NCBI GenBank assembly: GCA_024400715.1
Contig: JAKSMH010000041.1
Coordinates: 1 to 7,498 of the forward strand
DNA from: Bacteroidales bacterium
GTDB taxonomy: Bacteria; Bacteroidota; Bacteroidia; Bacteroidales; WCHB1-69
Reading direction: 5' to 3'
DNA: 7,498 bases
Shown here: piece after piece, positions 7,345-7,498 of the stretch
Layout of the letters: each line of letters begins with the position of its first letter
Position numbering within the stretch: position 1 is the stretch's first letter
Notes under the pieces: model-generated
What the model saw: the letters and a program-made list of their open reading frames with translations, nothing else
The model's database searches: none
What the model was told of the DNA's origin: nothing
Position numbers and translations under genes: made by a program

Positions 7345-7498
7345 ATGATTACAGAAGGTTATATGCCGTTTGGCGAATTTAAGACTTATTATAGAATTGT
7401 AGGCGATATTCAGGAGTCTTATCGCAAGGGAATGGCTCCGTTGGTGTTGATGCGCGGCGGACCGGGTTCCACACACAACTACTTTGAAGTGCTCGATA
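7345..7498 (+). CDS. Proline iminopeptidase-like alpha/beta hydrolase, 5' part only
   Basis: Only the first 51 codons are in the window; the gene runs off the 3' edge. The opening (EGYMPFGEFKTYYRIVG at residues 4-20) and RGGPGSTHNYFEVLD at 37-51 match the N-terminus of proline iminopeptidase (peptidase family S33), a serine hydrolase that removes N-terminal proline from peptides. No signal peptide is present, so it should be cytoplasmic. In the family this segment is normally HGGPG and helps form the oxyanion hole, whereas here the first residue reads Arg37. The catalytic Ser, Asp and His lie beyond the window. The start follows an A-rich leader (AAAAATAAATAAA) typical of Bacteroidota, and the gene lies downstream of the probable terminator, so it is likely its own transcription unit. 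Other S33 hydrolases remain possible. Confidence 0.8.
   Translation, partial: MITEGYMPFGEFKTYYRIVGDIQESYRKGMAPLVLMRGGPGSTHNYFEVLD

Overview
The window is a chromosomal piece of a Bacteroidota genome, most likely a gut or rumen-type Bacteroidales. Two sites match the Bacteroidota -7 promoter consensus TAnnTTTG. Leaders before start codons are AT-rich and lack strong Shine-Dalgarno sequences, and the gene set (short CNNM protein, secreted GH29 and GH3 enzymes, proline iminopeptidase-type hydrolase) fits that phylum. This assignment comes from sequence patterns only.

Layout. Bases 1-377 hold no intact gene, but the minus strand carries what looks like a decayed coding segment (about 24-276) broken by a one-base frame change. 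A CNNM/CBS membrane protein lies at 378-1451 on the minus strand. A divergent intergenic region (1452-1629) has a TAnnTTTG-type promoter on each strand. Three secreted proteins then follow on the plus strand: a 546-residue protein of unknown function (1630-3270), a GH29 alpha-L-fucosidase (3415-4821) and a GH3 beta-glycosidase (4865-7192). A hairpin with a T tract after the GH3 gene probably ends this block. The window closes inside an alpha/beta hydrolase resembling proline iminopeptidase (7345 onward).

How the genes work together. The two glycosidases are 43 bases apart and probably cotranscribed. Both have export signals, so they should act in the periplasm or at the outer membrane. The fucosidase would remove terminal alpha-L-fucose, and the GH3 enzyme would take a non-reducing beta-linked glucose, xylose or similar residue. 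This suits decoration-first trimming of a fucosylated plant or host oligosaccharide. No SusC/SusD pair or sensor-regulator is visible, so this is at most the edge of a polysaccharide utilization locus. The CNNM protein and the iminopeptidase-like hydrolase look like unrelated housekeeping neighbours.

The least described item is the 546-residue secreted protein. It appears to contain two diverged copies of one module, followed by a C-terminal region patterned like the TonB C-terminal domain. I found no convincing CRISPR, tRNA, rRNA, insertion sequence or novel defence system.
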